This document shows positions 1 to 5,289 of a stretch of 5,410 nt of DNA, piece after piece. The translations under genes were made by a program, and so were the position numbers. Source of the DNA: a bacterium (GTDB lineage Bacteria; Verrucomicrobiota; Kiritimatiellia; UBA8416); the NCBI GenBank assembly GCA_020048935.1, contig JAIFLS010000081.1:1-5410 (forward strand). Reading direction: 5' to 3'. Positions within the stretch are counted from its first letter, which is position 1. The number at the start of each line of letters is the position of its first letter. A model generated the notes under the pieces. It was given only the letters and a program-made list of their open reading frames with translations, had not been told where the DNA came from and ran no database searches.

Positions 1-15
1 GCGCGTGATAGCTCA

Positions 16-1776
16 TTAAAAGCTCATTTCAAGATCCATTATCTGGCTGCTGGCATCAGCAGGCGCATAGGACGACTTGCTCGTGCTCTTGTCCTGGAGC
101 ACGACTGGCGGGTATTCAACGGTGTATTCGAGCCGGCAGGTCTTGCTCTCCTTCGGCTTCAGGCTCACCTTCCACGTCACGAGCCCTTTCGTGTCAGGTT
201 CGGCCTCGGGCTGGATTTTCACGCGGTACACCTCGATATCCCGACTCTCCGATACCGGAATCCGGTCCGACAGCTCCACTGTGACATCCGCCTCCGACAG
301 GTTCTCCACCCCGATGTCCAGCGCCACCTGCATCTTGTTCCTGCTCCCGCGCTTCAGGAAGCTGTTCTGACGGTCAAGCACCCGCGATAGCTTTACCTGG
401 TCCGCGACGCCCATGAAAACCGCGAACTTCTCGCCACCCGCCGTGAAGTCGATCTCCGTCTTGCCCAGGAACGCGGAGTCCTGGAATAGCGCCACTTTCC
501 CGGGCAGCAAAGCCTGCTTGCCTGTGTTTACCAGGTCCACCGCCCGCGCGGCATTCAGGGATGTCGCCGGCGCGGCCACGATCCGCGGCACCGCCGCCAG
601 TTCAACCTCTCCGATCGGCACGCGTATGGATTTGCCGTCCTGTCGTACAGTCGGCTTCCCTGCACCGCTGAACTGCGCCGATGTCCCGCGGATCCGGATC
701 TTCTCAAAAGACGCCTTCGTTCGAGTCGATGTCTCAATCTGGCGCCGAGTGTTGCCATAATAGTCGGCCATGTCTTCTTTTGGATTTATTGAATTAAACC
801 AGAAGCCGTTCTGCGCCTCGTACGCTTTCTGTGCCTGTAGAAATGAATCGGTACCGTCAATCACCTGCTCGATATTGCCCGCGCGCCCCAGCAGGGCCCC
901 TGCCAACTCGGGAATCCGCGATGTCTCTTCCGACGACTGTGTCGAGAATGCCAGTGCCGCCCCTTCCCAGTCCTCGCCCGTGGTCTGCGTCACCACGGCA
1001 TAGGAGGCAATCTTCACTTTCAATGGATCACTGGCCGATGCCCGCAGTTCATGCCCCGGTTCCCATGTCGCCCCGGGGAGCATATACACAAGCGAGATAT
1101 CAACAACCCCGCCCTTGATCCCCTCCAAGGTCACGATGACGCTGATCTGCTCCAGTTGCGCCATTTTCTGGAGCTCGGCCAGTTTCTTCTGCCGTGCCTC
1201 CAGTTCGGGCTGAAGATCGCGCCGCTGCCTGGCAATATCCCGCCTGGCTTTGGCAATATCGCTCAAGCTGGTGGACACAAAGCCGACCACCTTGCCGTAG
1301 CTCTCGATGTCCACCTCGCGGACCGCCGTATCGGCGGGCAGTTTCTCCATCGAGAACGCCTTGATCTGCTCGACCTGCGCATATTTCGCATCCAGCACCT
1401 TGACTTCGTCGTCCATCGCTTGCGCCTGGTCGTCAATTTCCATAACGGCCGCTTGCGCCTTTACCAACTCCTCGTCAGCCGGTCTCGCCAGGTAGTCCCG
1501 CTGCACCTGGACATCGGCAATGCGCCCCGGCTGACCCGCGCCAAGCGCCACCCGCACGGAAGATTCGTCCACCCATCCGGGGAGCCTGGAGAAAGAACAA
1601 CGGGTCGCCCCTTCTTTCATTGTCACATGCCCCACGCGCGTCACTCGCGCACGATCTGAAAATACCGTAACCTCCGCAATGCGAGACGTCACCAATGCCG
1701 GCGCTTCATCGGGCACCACCGCCCAGCATGCCCCCGCACCAACCATCGCCGCCACCGCCAATAAGGTCTTTCTCAT
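16..1776 (-). CDS. Exported DUF4140/DUF4139 (MuiA-like) protein
   Basis: Complete 586-residue protein. The N-terminus is a signal peptide: basic MRK, a hydrophobic stretch to about residue 16, and a likely cleavage after A19 (ACWA). C17 is not in a good lipobox, so a soluble periplasmic or exported protein is more likely than a lipoprotein. A DUF4140-like segment follows (residues ~32-130, with the typical 'EVTVFSDRARVTR' opening). It merges into a charged, heptad-rich coiled coil interrupted around 145-170 (about 100-210). The rest is a DUF4139 domain (~225-580) with the family landmarks 'TWEPGHELRAS' (237-247) and 'TGEDWEGAALAFST' (266-279). Family members are often annotated 'mucoidy inhibitor MuiA'; the biochemical role is unknown. 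The start is well supported: GGAGG (complement of 1783-1787) lies 6 nt before the ATG. The 400-base gap upstream suggests separate transcription from the PP-loop gene. No terminator is visible in the 15 bases left after the stop. Confidence 0.9.
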   Translation of the reverse strand: MRKTLLAVAAMVGAGACWAVVPDEAPALVTSRIAEVTVFSDRARVTRVGHVTMKEGATRCSFSRLPGWVDESSVRVALGAGQPGRIADVQVQRDYLARPADEELVKAQAAVMEIDDQAQAMDDEVKVLDAKYAQVEQIKAFSMEKLPADTAVREVDIESYGKVVGFVSTSLSDIAKARRDIARQRRDLQPELEARQKKLAELQKMAQLEQISVIVTLEGIKGGVVDISLVYMLPGATWEPGHELRASASDPLKVKIASYAVVTQTTGEDWEGAALAFSTQSSEETSRIPELAGALLGRAGNIEQVIDGTDSFLQAQKAYEAQNGFWFNSINPKEDMADYYGNTRRQIETSTRTKASFEKIRIRGTSAQFSGAGKPTVRQDGKSIRVPIGEVELAAVPRIVAAPATSLNAARAVDLVNTGKQALLPGKVALFQDSAFLGKTEIDFTAGGEKFAVFMGVADQVKLSRVLDRQNSFLKRGSRNKMQVALDIGVENLSEADVTVELSDRIPVSESRDIEVYRVKIQPEAEPDTKGLVTWKVSLKPKESKTCRLEYTVEYPPVVLQDKSTSKSSYAPADASSQIMDLEMSF

Positions 1777-1974
1777 CTACCGCCTCCATGCTGATTGTTA
1801 AACCACGGTCACGATATCAACAGAAACGGCACGTCATTCCAAGCCGCAAATCCGAGAATGAGGGGCCGTTGATTTTCTCCAGGGTTACACGAAAGCTGTC
1901 GCCATCGTGCAAACCAGCTCGAAACGAATCATCCTGCCGAGCATGAAACGCCGCCATTGACGGTTGCCGTGGTA

Positions 1975-1997
1975 CGTCCAGTTGTGCCAACTGGGCG
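1975..1997. repeat. Inverted repeat / hairpin 1 (CCAGTTG arms)
   Basis: The core arms CCAGTTG (1978-1984) and CAACTGG (1988-1994) are perfectly complementary around a 3-base TGC loop. The stem extends outward to 1975/1997 with one G-U pair, giving about 10 pairs. The arm sequence GTCCAGTT is shared with the next hairpin 54 bases downstream, so the two look related. No T-tract follows on either strand, so it is not a simple rho-independent terminator. Confidence 0.7.
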
Positions 1998-2025
1998 CTG
2001 TGCGCGTGACGGTCTGGCTGCTGCT

Positions 2026-2056
2026 GTGGGTCCAGTTTCGGGAAAACTGGACCTAC
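2026..2056. repeat. Inverted repeat / hairpin 2 (GTCCAGTTT arms)
   Basis: GTCCAGTTT (2030-2038) pairs perfectly with AAACTGGAC (2044-2052) around the 5-base loop CGGGA. Adding 2026-2029 with 2053-2056 (one G-U pair) gives a stem of about 13 pairs. It is the strongest palindrome in the window. It shares the GTCCAGTT...AACTGG arms with hairpin 1 but has a different loop. Neither side has a U-run, so a role as a repeat unit, protein-binding site or RNA structural element is more likely than termination. Confidence 0.75.
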
Positions 2057-2118
2057 TTCCGTCTCTCCGAACGCATGAATGTCCCAAATGCAGGGTTGCC
2101 ACCCCGTTCAAGGAAATC

Positions 2119-2142
2119 CACGGTACGGCTGCGCCTCCCGTG
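2119..2142. repeat. GC-rich imperfect hairpin
   Basis: CACGG (2119-2123) pairs with CCGTG (2138-2142). Inside, GGC (2127-2129) pairs with GCC (2133-2135) around a TGC loop, with an internal loop between the two stems. A smaller 4-pair hairpin (GGGT 2093-2096 with ACCC 2101-2104) lies just before it. Alone these would be unremarkable at this GC content; they matter as part of the run of hairpins across 1975-2172. Confidence 0.45.
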
Positions 2143-2156
2143 ATCTTCATCGTTGC

Positions 2157-2177
2157 GCGGACTCTGGTCCGCTTTTT
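2157..2177 (+). terminator. Rho-independent terminator-like hairpin, plus-strand sense
   Basis: GCGGAC (2157-2162) and GTCCGC (2167-2172) form a perfect 6-pair GC-rich stem around the loop TCTG, followed at once by TTTTT (2173-2177). That is the classic intrinsic terminator layout for transcription moving rightward. The last T overlaps the base just inside the stop codon of the leftward PP-loop gene. On that gene's own transcript the hairpin follows the stop codon after an A-run and has no U-tract behind it, so it would be a poor terminator in that sense, though it could still protect the mRNA 3' end. No plus-strand gene is visible upstream to be terminated. Confidence 0.55.
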
Positions 2178-3175
2178 CAGCCGATGCGGCAGGCTTCGAT
2201 CCGGGCCGCCGTCAGGGGGGCGGATTCCAGCGGGGGCAGCAATTCACCCCCCCGGCGGACCTCGATGGCCTCGGTTCCTTCCGGCGGGCATTTGGCATAA
2301 AAGGCGACGACCGCCGCCGCTTCCTGCAACGCCTGCGGACTGGCTTCGGCCGGCAGCAGCCCGGTCGGGCCGGGCCGGTCGCGCGTCAGCACCAGCTCGT
2401 AGTCATCCGCCGCCATGGCCGAAACCCGCGCATTGTCCGCCTCATCCCGCCCGATCACCAATTTGACCCCCGAAGGCAGACGGAAGTGGCGGCCCACCCG
2501 CAGCAGCCGCACCAGCCGGCGGTCGCTGTAGCCCTCGTGCTCGCGCAGCTCCTTGAGCCGCACGCAGAAGTTCGGCTCCGTCAGCAGGCAGCCGCCGGCC
2601 GGGGAGGGATACGACTGCAGCCCGAATTCCTTCGCCAGCGCGAACTGCGCGGTGCGCCGCCGGCCGTTCAACTCCAGCAACCGTGCCCGGTCCACCCAGC
2701 CTTCCAGCTCCGGCCTGGTCGGCGGCAGGGCCAGAGCACTGAGCGGCCGCAGAACCAGATCGGCAAAGGTGGAGTCCTGTGCGACCAGCAGCATCGCCCG
2801 TCGGGTCTGCGACATCGGCCGCTCATTGAGCACTTCGCCGGTGAAGAGGAACCGGCAGCCTTCCTCCTCCAGCAGCTCCCCCGCCTGGCGCAGCATGCGC
2901 GCATGGCAGTCAATGCACGGATTCATGCATTTGCCGAAACCGTGGGGTGCATGCTCGACCAGATCGATGATATCCTCGGTAAAGTCATAGATCCGCAGCG
3001 GCACCTGCAGCGCTGCCGCGGCCTTTACGGCGGCATCGATGCTGTAGAATGGACTGTCAAACACCACGGTCCGCACCGCGATGCCCTGCTGCTGCAGAAC
3101 CCGCACGGCGAGCTGGCTGTCCAAGCCCCCGGAAAGCAGCCCGAGGGCACCGATACCGTCTGTCTTCGTCATCAT
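2177..3175 (-). CDS. PP-loop tRNA thiolation-like enzyme (ThiI/MnmA-related) with NFACT-R-like C-terminus
   Basis: Complete 332-residue cytosolic protein. The N-terminal half is an ATP-pyrophosphatase fold with the PP-loop SGGLDS at 15-20, as in enzymes that adenylate tRNA uridines before sulfur insertion. A cysteine cluster C83-x3-C87-x2-C90 (in 'NPCIDCHARML'), the conserved 'FTGEVLNERPMSQ' (111-123) and 'GGCLL' with C196 follow. They could bind an iron-sulfur cluster or carry a persulfide; that is inference. The C-terminal part has 'VGRHFRLPSGVKLVIGRDEADN' features (227-248) resembling the NFACT RNA-binding (DUF814-type) domain. There is no THUMP domain, so it is not a standard ThiI. It is also shorter than typical MnmA (about 360-370 residues) and lacks that layout. 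The exact tRNA position modified cannot be read from sequence. The start is at the first of two adjacent ATG codons; a strong Shine-Dalgarno is lacking (weak ACGGACGG upstream). A good promoter lies about 70-100 bases upstream. Confidence 0.85.
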   Translation of the reverse strand: MMTKTDGIGALGLLSGGLDSQLAVRVLQQQGIAVRTVVFDSPFYSIDAAVKAAAALQVPLRIYDFTEDIIDLVEHAPHGFGKCMNPCIDCHARMLRQAGELLEEEGCRFLFTGEVLNERPMSQTRRAMLLVAQDSTFADLVLRPLSALALPPTRPELEGWVDRARLLELNGRRRTAQFALAKEFGLQSYPSPAGGCLLTEPNFCVRLKELREHEGYSDRRLVRLLRVGRHFRLPSGVKLVIGRDEADNARVSAMAADDYELVLTRDRPGPTGLLPAEASPQALQEAAAVVAFYAKCPPEGTEAIEVRRGGELLPPLESAPLTAARIEACRIG

Positions 3176-3245
3176 GCCGTCCGTTCGTGATCACCGAGTC
3201 CGTAAAAGCCCGTTTGCCGGATCCGGGGTGTTTAAATGGACGCCC

Positions 3246-3274
3246 AGTATCCGGGAGGGGCGGTCAGGCGTCAA
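3246..3274 (-). promoter_or_regulatory. Sigma70-like promoter for the leftward PP-loop gene
   Basis: Read on the minus strand, TTGACG (complement of 3269-3274) and GATACT (complement of 3246-3251) are separated by exactly 17 bases. The -35 matches consensus at 5 of 6 positions and the -10 at 4 of 6. Transcription would begin near 3239, giving a leader of roughly 65 bases before the ATG at 3175. It is back-to-back with the rightward promoter at 3301-3329. Confidence 0.55.
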
Positions 3275-3300
3275 CGGATAAAGTAAAATATTCTCTTTCC

Positions 3301-3329
3301 TTGACTTTGCGGGGCGGGAGGGGTAAAAC
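3301..3329 (+). promoter_or_regulatory. Sigma70-like promoter for tRNA-Gln/prs/rplY/pth
   Basis: TTGACT (3301-3306) and TAAAAC (3324-3329) are spaced by exactly 17 bases; matches to consensus are 5 of 6 and 4 of 6. Initiation would be near 3336, about 70 bases before the tRNA 5' end. As no terminator is visible between the tRNA and prs, this promoter could drive the whole rightward cluster, with the tRNA cut from a longer transcript. Confidence 0.6.
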
Positions 3330-3361
3330 AACGCTCCTTTGGCTGGAAATTTTATTGGGAG

Positions 3362-3378
3362 CCCCCCTTGGAAGGGGG
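3362..3378. repeat. C-run/G-run palindrome in the tRNA leader
   Basis: CCCCCT (3363-3368) and AGGGGG (3373-3378) form a perfect inverted repeat around TGGA. No T-tract follows on the plus strand. It lies between the predicted promoter and the tRNA, so it would form a hairpin in the precursor RNA about 27 bases before the tRNA 5' end. It resembles the short C-run/G-run palindromes often scattered as repeats between genes, but copy number cannot be judged from one window. Confidence 0.45.
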
Positions 3379-3405
3379 TGTTCGGTGGTTTGGCGGGCCA
3401 GGCGC

Positions 3406-3479
3406 TGCCCGATGGTGTAGTGGTAGCACACGGGTCTTTGAAGCCCTTAGTCCTGGTTCGATTCCAGGTCGGGCAACCA
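3406..3479 (+). tRNA. trnQ: tRNA-Gln (anticodon TTG)
   Basis: A full cloverleaf of 74 nt including an encoded CCA (3477-3479). The acceptor stem is TGCCCGA (3406-3412) with TCGGGCA (3469-3475). The D-stem is GTGT/GCAC (3415-3418, 3426-3429) around AGTGGTA, and the T-arm is CCTGG TTCGATT CCAGG (3452-3468). The anticodon loop CTTTGAA (3436-3442) places TTG at 3438-3440 after the invariant T33, reading glutamine CAA codons (and CAG by wobble). The U1-A72 first pair is a hallmark of bacterial tRNA-Gln; the discriminator base is A. The anticodon stem is weak: a C27/U43 mismatch and a U31-G39 wobble. The gene lies 61 nt before the prs ATG with no terminator between, as in the conserved tRNA-Gln/prs/rplY/pth cluster. 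Confidence 0.95.
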
Positions 3480-3540
3480 TAGCGGTGCCGTGGCCGGAGA
3501 GGCGGGAGAGCTGGATTTGAACAGCAATTGCAACGCAAAG

Positions 3541-4470
3541 ATGAAAGTATTCGCTGGAAACGCGCATCCGCAGCTGGCGGCCAAGATCGCCGACTATATC
3601 GGTGCGCCGCTGGGGAACGTCGATATACGGCGTTTCTCGGATGGGGAGATCTTCGTCAAGATCTGCGACAACATCCGCGGCAAGGATGTCTTCGTGGTGC
3701 AGCCGCTTTGTCATTCACCCAATGAGATGATCATGGAACTGCTGATCATGGTGGATGCCATGAAGCGGGCCTCGGCCGAGCGGATCACCGCCGTGCTGCC
3801 CTACTACGGGTATGCGCGCCAGGACCGCAAGGACCAGCCTCGGGTGCCGATCACGGCCAAGCTGGTGGCGAACCTGCTGGTGGCGGCGGGGGTGAACCGG
3901 ATCCTGACGGTGGACCTGCACGCGCAGCAGATCCAGGGGTTTTTCGATATCCCGGTGGATCACCTCTACGCGTTCCCGGTGATCGTGCAGTATTTGAAGT
4001 CGAAACGGTTTGAGAATCCGGTGGTGGTCGCGCCGGATACCGGCGGGGTGAAGGCGGCCTACGCCTACGCGCAGAGCCTGGAATGCGGGCTGGCGGTGGT
4101 GGCCAAGCAGCGCCTGGCCGCCGACCGGGTCGATGCATTCTCGCTGGTGGGCAGTGTTGACGGCTGCACGGCGATTATGATAGACGACATGACCACGACG
4201 GCGGGGACGCTGTGTTCGGCGGGGAAATTGTTGAAGGAGTGCGGGGCGAAGGCGATCTATGCGGCGGTCAGCCACGCCACGCTGACGGAGCTGGGTCTGG
4301 AGCGGCTGAAAGCCTCTCCGATCCAGGAACTGGTGATTACGGACACGGTGCCGCTGAATGTGGATCCGGGGGATTATCCGGTGACGGTGCTTACGGTTTC
4401 CGAGCTGCTGGGTGAGGCGATGCTGCGGATTCATGAATGTCGTTCGGTAACGACGCTGTTTAGAGAGTGA
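3541..4470 (+). CDS. prs: Ribose-phosphate pyrophosphokinase (PRPP synthetase, class I)
   Basis: Makes 5-phosphoribosyl-1-pyrophosphate from ribose 5-phosphate and ATP, the precursor of purines, pyrimidines, NAD, histidine and tryptophan; cytosolic. From the ATG at 3541 it has 309 residues, close to the usual ~315. Landmarks: 'MKVFAGNAHPQLA' opening, ATP-binding RQDRK (93-97), the signature DLHAQQIQGFFD (125-136) with catalytic His127, PDTGG (165-169), catalytic-loop Lys189/Arg191 in 'VAKQR', and the PRPP-binding 'IDDMTTTAGT' (214-223). All catalytic positions I can align are present. The start is ambiguous: the frame is open to GTG 3490, and TTG 3517 has GGAGAG 6 nt upstream (317 residues), whereas ATG 3541 matches family N-termini but lacks a clear Shine-Dalgarno. 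It is followed 13 nt later by rplY, so the two are almost surely one operon. Confidence 0.97.
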   Translation: MKVFAGNAHPQLAAKIADYIGAPLGNVDIRRFSDGEIFVKICDNIRGKDVFVVQPLCHSPNEMIMELLIMVDAMKRASAERITAVLPYYGYARQDRKDQPRVPITAKLVANLLVAAGVNRILTVDLHAQQIQGFFDIPVDHLYAFPVIVQYLKSKRFENPVVVAPDTGGVKAAYAYAQSLECGLAVVAKQRLAADRVDAFSLVGSVDGCTAIMIDDMTTTAGTLCSAGKLLKECGAKAIYAAVSHATLTELGLERLKASPIQELVITDTVPLNVDPGDYPVTVLTVSELLGEAMLRIHECRSVTTLFRE

Positions 4471-4483
4471 GAGGGTAGAAAAG

Positions 4484-5284
4484 ATGGCAGAGATAACAGT
4501 ATTGAAGGCGGAAAAGCGTGTGGCGGATGGGTCGGCGGTTGCGCGGCGGTTGCGGAGGGCCGGTTCCATTCCGGCGGAGGTTTATGGCGACAACGGGAAT
4601 ACGTCCGTGCAGCTTGACGCGCATAGTTTCGCGCTGATGCTCAGGCGGCATGGCGAGCACCAGATCATGGCCCTGGAAGTCGGCGGCCAGTCGTCCGGCC
4701 ACGTCCTGATCAAGGCCGTGCAGCATGATCGGGTCCATGGCGGCATCATCCATGCCGATTTCATCGCTATTTCCATGGACAAGCCGATCGAGGTGAGCCT
4801 GCCGATCGAGCTGACAGGGGAACCGGCCGGTATCAAGAACGGCGGCATCCTGGAGCAGCAGCTTGCCCAGATCAAGGTGGCGTGCCTGCCGGGCGATATG
4901 TTGGACAGCATTCCGGTGGATGTGAGCGGCCTGGAGGTCGGTGCGCACCTGTGCGTGTCGGATCTGAAGCTGCCGGCCGGCTTCAAGGTGTTGAGCGATG
5001 GGGCCATCGTGGTCGCCTCGGTGGCGTTGCCTGGGTTTGAGAAATCCGAGGCGGCTGTCGAGGGTGCTGTGGACGCGGCGGCCAAGCCGGCCGAAGCGGC
5101 CAAGTCGGCCAAGTCGGCGGCTGAGGCGCCGGCCGAAGCGGCCAAGTCGGCCAAGTCGGCGGCTGAGGCTAAACCGGCGGCTGGTGCCAAACCGGCGGCT
5201 GGTGCCAAACCGGCGGCTGGTGCCAAACCGGCGGCTGGTGCTAAACCGGCGGCTGCGGCCAAGCCGGCCAAGTCGGGCAAATAG
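4484..5284 (+). CDS. rplY: 50S ribosomal protein L25 (CTC/TL5 type) with repetitive Ala/Lys/Pro tail
   Basis: Binds 5S rRNA in the large ribosomal subunit. Of 266 residues, 1-94 are the L25 RNA-binding domain ('ARRLRRAGSIPAEVYG' at 20-35, 'HADF' at 90-93). Residues ~100-184 are the beta-rich CTC/TL5 domain ('ELTGEPAGIKNGGILEQQ' at 109-126, 'IPVDVSGLEVG' at 143-153). From about 185 to the end is an unusual low-complexity tail: two identical 14-residue units (202-215, 216-229) of PAEAAKSAKSAAEA, then five KPAAGA-type hexamers (230-259) and a KPAKSGK end. The tail is lysine-rich, probably disordered, and resembles histone-H1-like or AlgP-like tails in composition; a role in extra rRNA contact is inference. 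The ATG is preceded by GAGGG (4471-4475) 8 nt away. It sits 13 nt after prs and 5 nt before pth. Confidence 0.96.
   Translation: MAEITVLKAEKRVADGSAVARRLRRAGSIPAEVYGDNGNTSVQLDAHSFALMLRRHGEHQIMALEVGGQSSGHVLIKAVQHDRVHGGIIHADFIAISMDKPIEVSLPIELTGEPAGIKNGGILEQQLAQIKVACLPGDMLDSIPVDVSGLEVGAHLCVSDLKLPAGFKVLSDGAIVVASVALPGFEKSEAAVEGAVDAAAKPAEAAKSAKSAAEAPAEAAKSAKSAAEAKPAAGAKPAAGAKPAAGAKPAAGAKPAAAAKPAKSGK
5086..5169 (+). repeat. Two perfect 42-bp tandem repeats inside rplY
   Basis: Bases 5086-5127 and 5128-5169 are identical 42-base units, encoding the 14-residue PAEAAKSAKSAAEA twice. Identity at synonymous positions as well indicates a recent duplication, not selection on the protein alone. Within each unit a 9-base GCCAAGTCG motif is itself repeated. 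Being a multiple of three, copy-number change here would keep the reading frame. Confidence 0.9.
5171..5260 (+). repeat. Five 18-bp tandem repeats inside rplY
   Basis: Five consecutive 18-base units, the first three identical (AAACCGGCGGCTGGTGCC). The fourth differs at the last base (GCT for GCC) and the fifth by GCG for GGT. They encode KPAAGA four times and KPAAAA once. The pattern fits slippage or unequal exchange with early divergence at the 3' end. All units keep the frame, so this tail is likely length-variable between strains. Confidence 0.9.
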
Positions 5285-5289
5285 CCGCC

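Larger units (their letters stand above)
1777..2176. other. 400-base intergenic region rich in hairpins
   Basis: This stretch between two minus-strand genes has no convincing coding sequence. The part next to the DUF4139 gene (1777-1950) holds its Shine-Dalgarno site and presumably its promoter, though I see no clear -35/-10 pair. From about 1975 to 2177 it carries five successive inverted repeats: 1975-1997, 2026-2056, 2093-2104, 2119-2142 and 2157-2172. A 73-codon minus-strand reading frame (1929-2150) and plus-strand frames exist here, but none has a recognisable domain or a convincing ribosome binding site. The region may be a structured RNA, an interspersed repeat element, or decayed sequence. 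Confidence 0.6.

Noticed and set aside
1..29. GCTCATT direct repeat at 11-17 and 22-28 around the end of the DUF4139 gene
   Set aside because: Only seven bases long with too little flanking sequence; likely chance.
1929..2150. 73-residue minus-strand frame in the intergenic region
   Set aside because: It runs through the hairpin array, has no recognisable domain and no clear Shine-Dalgarno. It could be a repeat-derived peptide, but I cannot support it as a gene.
1957..2466. Plus-strand frame containing 'HECPKC', suggesting a zinc-binding peptide
   Set aside because: It starts at TTG without a convincing ribosome binding site, crosses the terminator-like hairpin and continues antisense into the PP-loop gene. 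The cysteine pair is probably chance.
2153..3190. 345-residue plus-strand frame opposite the PP-loop gene
   Set aside because: Long only because of GC-rich codon bias on the other strand; composition is Arg/Pro/Gln-rich with no domain, while the minus-strand frame has clear motifs.
3191..3538. 115-residue minus-strand frame across the tRNA and promoter region
   Set aside because: Also reads the tRNA antisense ('CPTWNRTRTKGFKDPCA') in another frame; no domain or ribosome binding site.
3352..3714. 120-residue minus-strand frame across the tRNA and prs start
   Set aside because: Its 'RPGIEPGLRASKTRVLPLHH' stretch is the familiar spurious translation of the antisense strand of a tRNA, and the rest is antisense to prs.
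5086..5260. Possible CRISPR array or minisatellite
   Set aside because: The units are tandem without spacers, in frame inside rplY, and encode the protein tail, so this is a coding tandem repeat.
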